Positions 14,266 to 14,863 of a stretch of 14,863 nt of DNA are shown here, in pieces. Source of the DNA: Rhodospirillaceae bacterium UBA4479 (GTDB taxonomy: Bacteria > Pseudomonadota > Alphaproteobacteria > Rhodospirillales > Casp-alpha2); the NCBI GenBank assembly GCA_002389175.1, contig DGNZ01000318.1:1-14863 (forward strand). Reading direction: 5' to 3'. The first letter of the stretch is position 1. Each line of letters begins with the position of its first letter. The notes under the pieces are model-generated. The model ran no database searches. It saw only the letters and a list, made by a program, of their open reading frames with translations, and had not been told where the DNA came from. Position numbers and translations under genes: made by a program.

Positions 14266-14863
14266 AGTCTCCATCATTCTGACCGGCGCATTCGCTGCAG
14301 CGTTTGTCACAGGTGCTGCTGGTTTTGGTGACGCCCTGATCGCCTCTGCGATTTGGTTACAGTTTTTCCTGCCCGCCGAGACCGTGCCGTTGGTGGTGTC
14401 ATGCTTTCTTGTTATGCACATCGCCCTGATCATTTTGATGCGCCGTGAATTAGACTTTCAATTCTTCTGGCCGTTTCTGATTGGTGGTGCCGTCGGCGTC
14501 CCCATTGGGGCCAGTCTGCTTATGATGGTCGAACCCGCCACCTTTAAGATGGTCGCAGGCGCTGGCTTGATCATTTATGGCATTGTCATGCTGGCGCTAC
14601 GCAATCTACCGCACATTACGGCTGGCGGACGTTTACTTGATGGATTCATAGGCTGGATTGGCGGCATCCTTGGCGGATTCGCAGGCTTATCGGGATTCGT
14701 GCCCGGCGTTTGGTGTACACAGCGTGGATGGGCCAGAAGTCAAGCGCGCGGCGTGACGCAGCCCTTTATTTTATCCATGCATGGCATGGCACTTGGGTGG
14801 TTGGCGTACGGCGGCATGGTGACATCAACAACAGCCGAACGATTTGTTATCGCAATGCCAGCT
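14255..14863 (+). CDS. TSUP (TauE/SafE) family permease, partial at right edge
   Basis: 203 codons of a TSUP permease are visible, open to the window end. The first repeat motif is GAAGFGDAL (about 20-28) and the second GGFAGLSGFVPG (about 139-150), followed by WCTQRGW, a pattern common in proteobacterial TSUP proteins. Six or so hydrophobic segments are present. The ATG overlaps the preceding sdhC-like gene by 11 bases, so this permease is translated with the electron-transfer complex, suggesting it moves that complex's substrate or product. It is a different subfamily from the TSUP protein at 9958-10710: motifs and lengths between them differ, so the two do not look like a recent duplication. 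Confidence 0.9.
   Translation, partial: MWFEVSIILTGAFAAAFVTGAAGFGDALIASAIWLQFFLPAETVPLVVSCFLVMHIALIILMRRELDFQFFWPFLIGGAVGVPIGASLLMMVEPATFKMVAGAGLIIYGIVMLALRNLPHITAGGRLLDGFIGWIGGILGGFAGLSGFVPGVWCTQRGWARSQARGVTQPFILSMHGMALGWLAYGGMVTSTTAERFVIAMPA

Overview
The window looks like a stretch of alphaproteobacterial chromosome, probably a marine Rhodobacterales- or Rhodospirillales-like organism. This rests on moderate GC, tightly packed genes with overlapping starts and stops, GGAGG-type ribosome binding sites, an AzlC/AzlD pair, TSUP permeases and a Glyoxalase_3-like VOC protein. No rRNA, tRNA, CRISPR array, insertion sequence or phage gene was seen. The assignment to a group is inference.

Left part (1-5770): a membrane-anchored class III nucleotide cyclase runs off the left edge on the minus strand. 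A 448-bp gene-free gap follows. Next come two exported serine proteases lying tail to tail with 2 bp between their stop codons: a plus-strand subtilisin (S8) and a minus-strand trypsin-fold protease with a TPR tail. The second is the last gene of a minus-strand operon, azlC-azlD-protease, whose genes are translationally coupled. An AT-rich region carrying a 10-bp direct repeat separates azlC from a divergent IclR regulator.

Central part (5771-9966): a compact plus-strand operon, iclR-glmS-glmL-glmE. It encodes a coenzyme-B12-dependent carbon-skeleton mutase of the glutamate mutase family (small B12 subunit, reactivase-like GlmL, large catalytic subunit) with its own regulator as first gene. 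The large subunit keeps the positions I associate with the adenosyl cofactor. By a hand alignment from memory it has hydrophobic residues where Clostridium glutamate mutase has Gln147, Arg149 and Glu171, which bind the substrate. It may therefore be a mutase with a different substrate.

Right part (9958-14863): a minus-strand pair follows, an enolase-superfamily enzyme of the muconate-lactonizing-enzyme type and a TSUP permease. Divergent to it is a VOC (glyoxalase-like) protein. Then comes a plus-strand operon with a succinate dehydrogenase/fumarate reductase-type iron-sulfur subunit, two small haem-b-type membrane subunits and a second TSUP permease cut by the right edge. The flavoprotein (A) subunit is not in the window, and neither is a canonical methylaspartate ammonia-lyase.

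Working hypothesis: from about 5.7 kb to the right edge this is a catabolic island for a small di-acid or related organic anion. TSUP permeases would move it, the B12 mutase would rearrange it, the enolase-superfamily and VOC enzymes would process it, and a quinone-linked SDH-like complex would oxidise or reduce an intermediate, under IclR control. The individual families are read from the sequence; the joint pathway and its substrate are inference.
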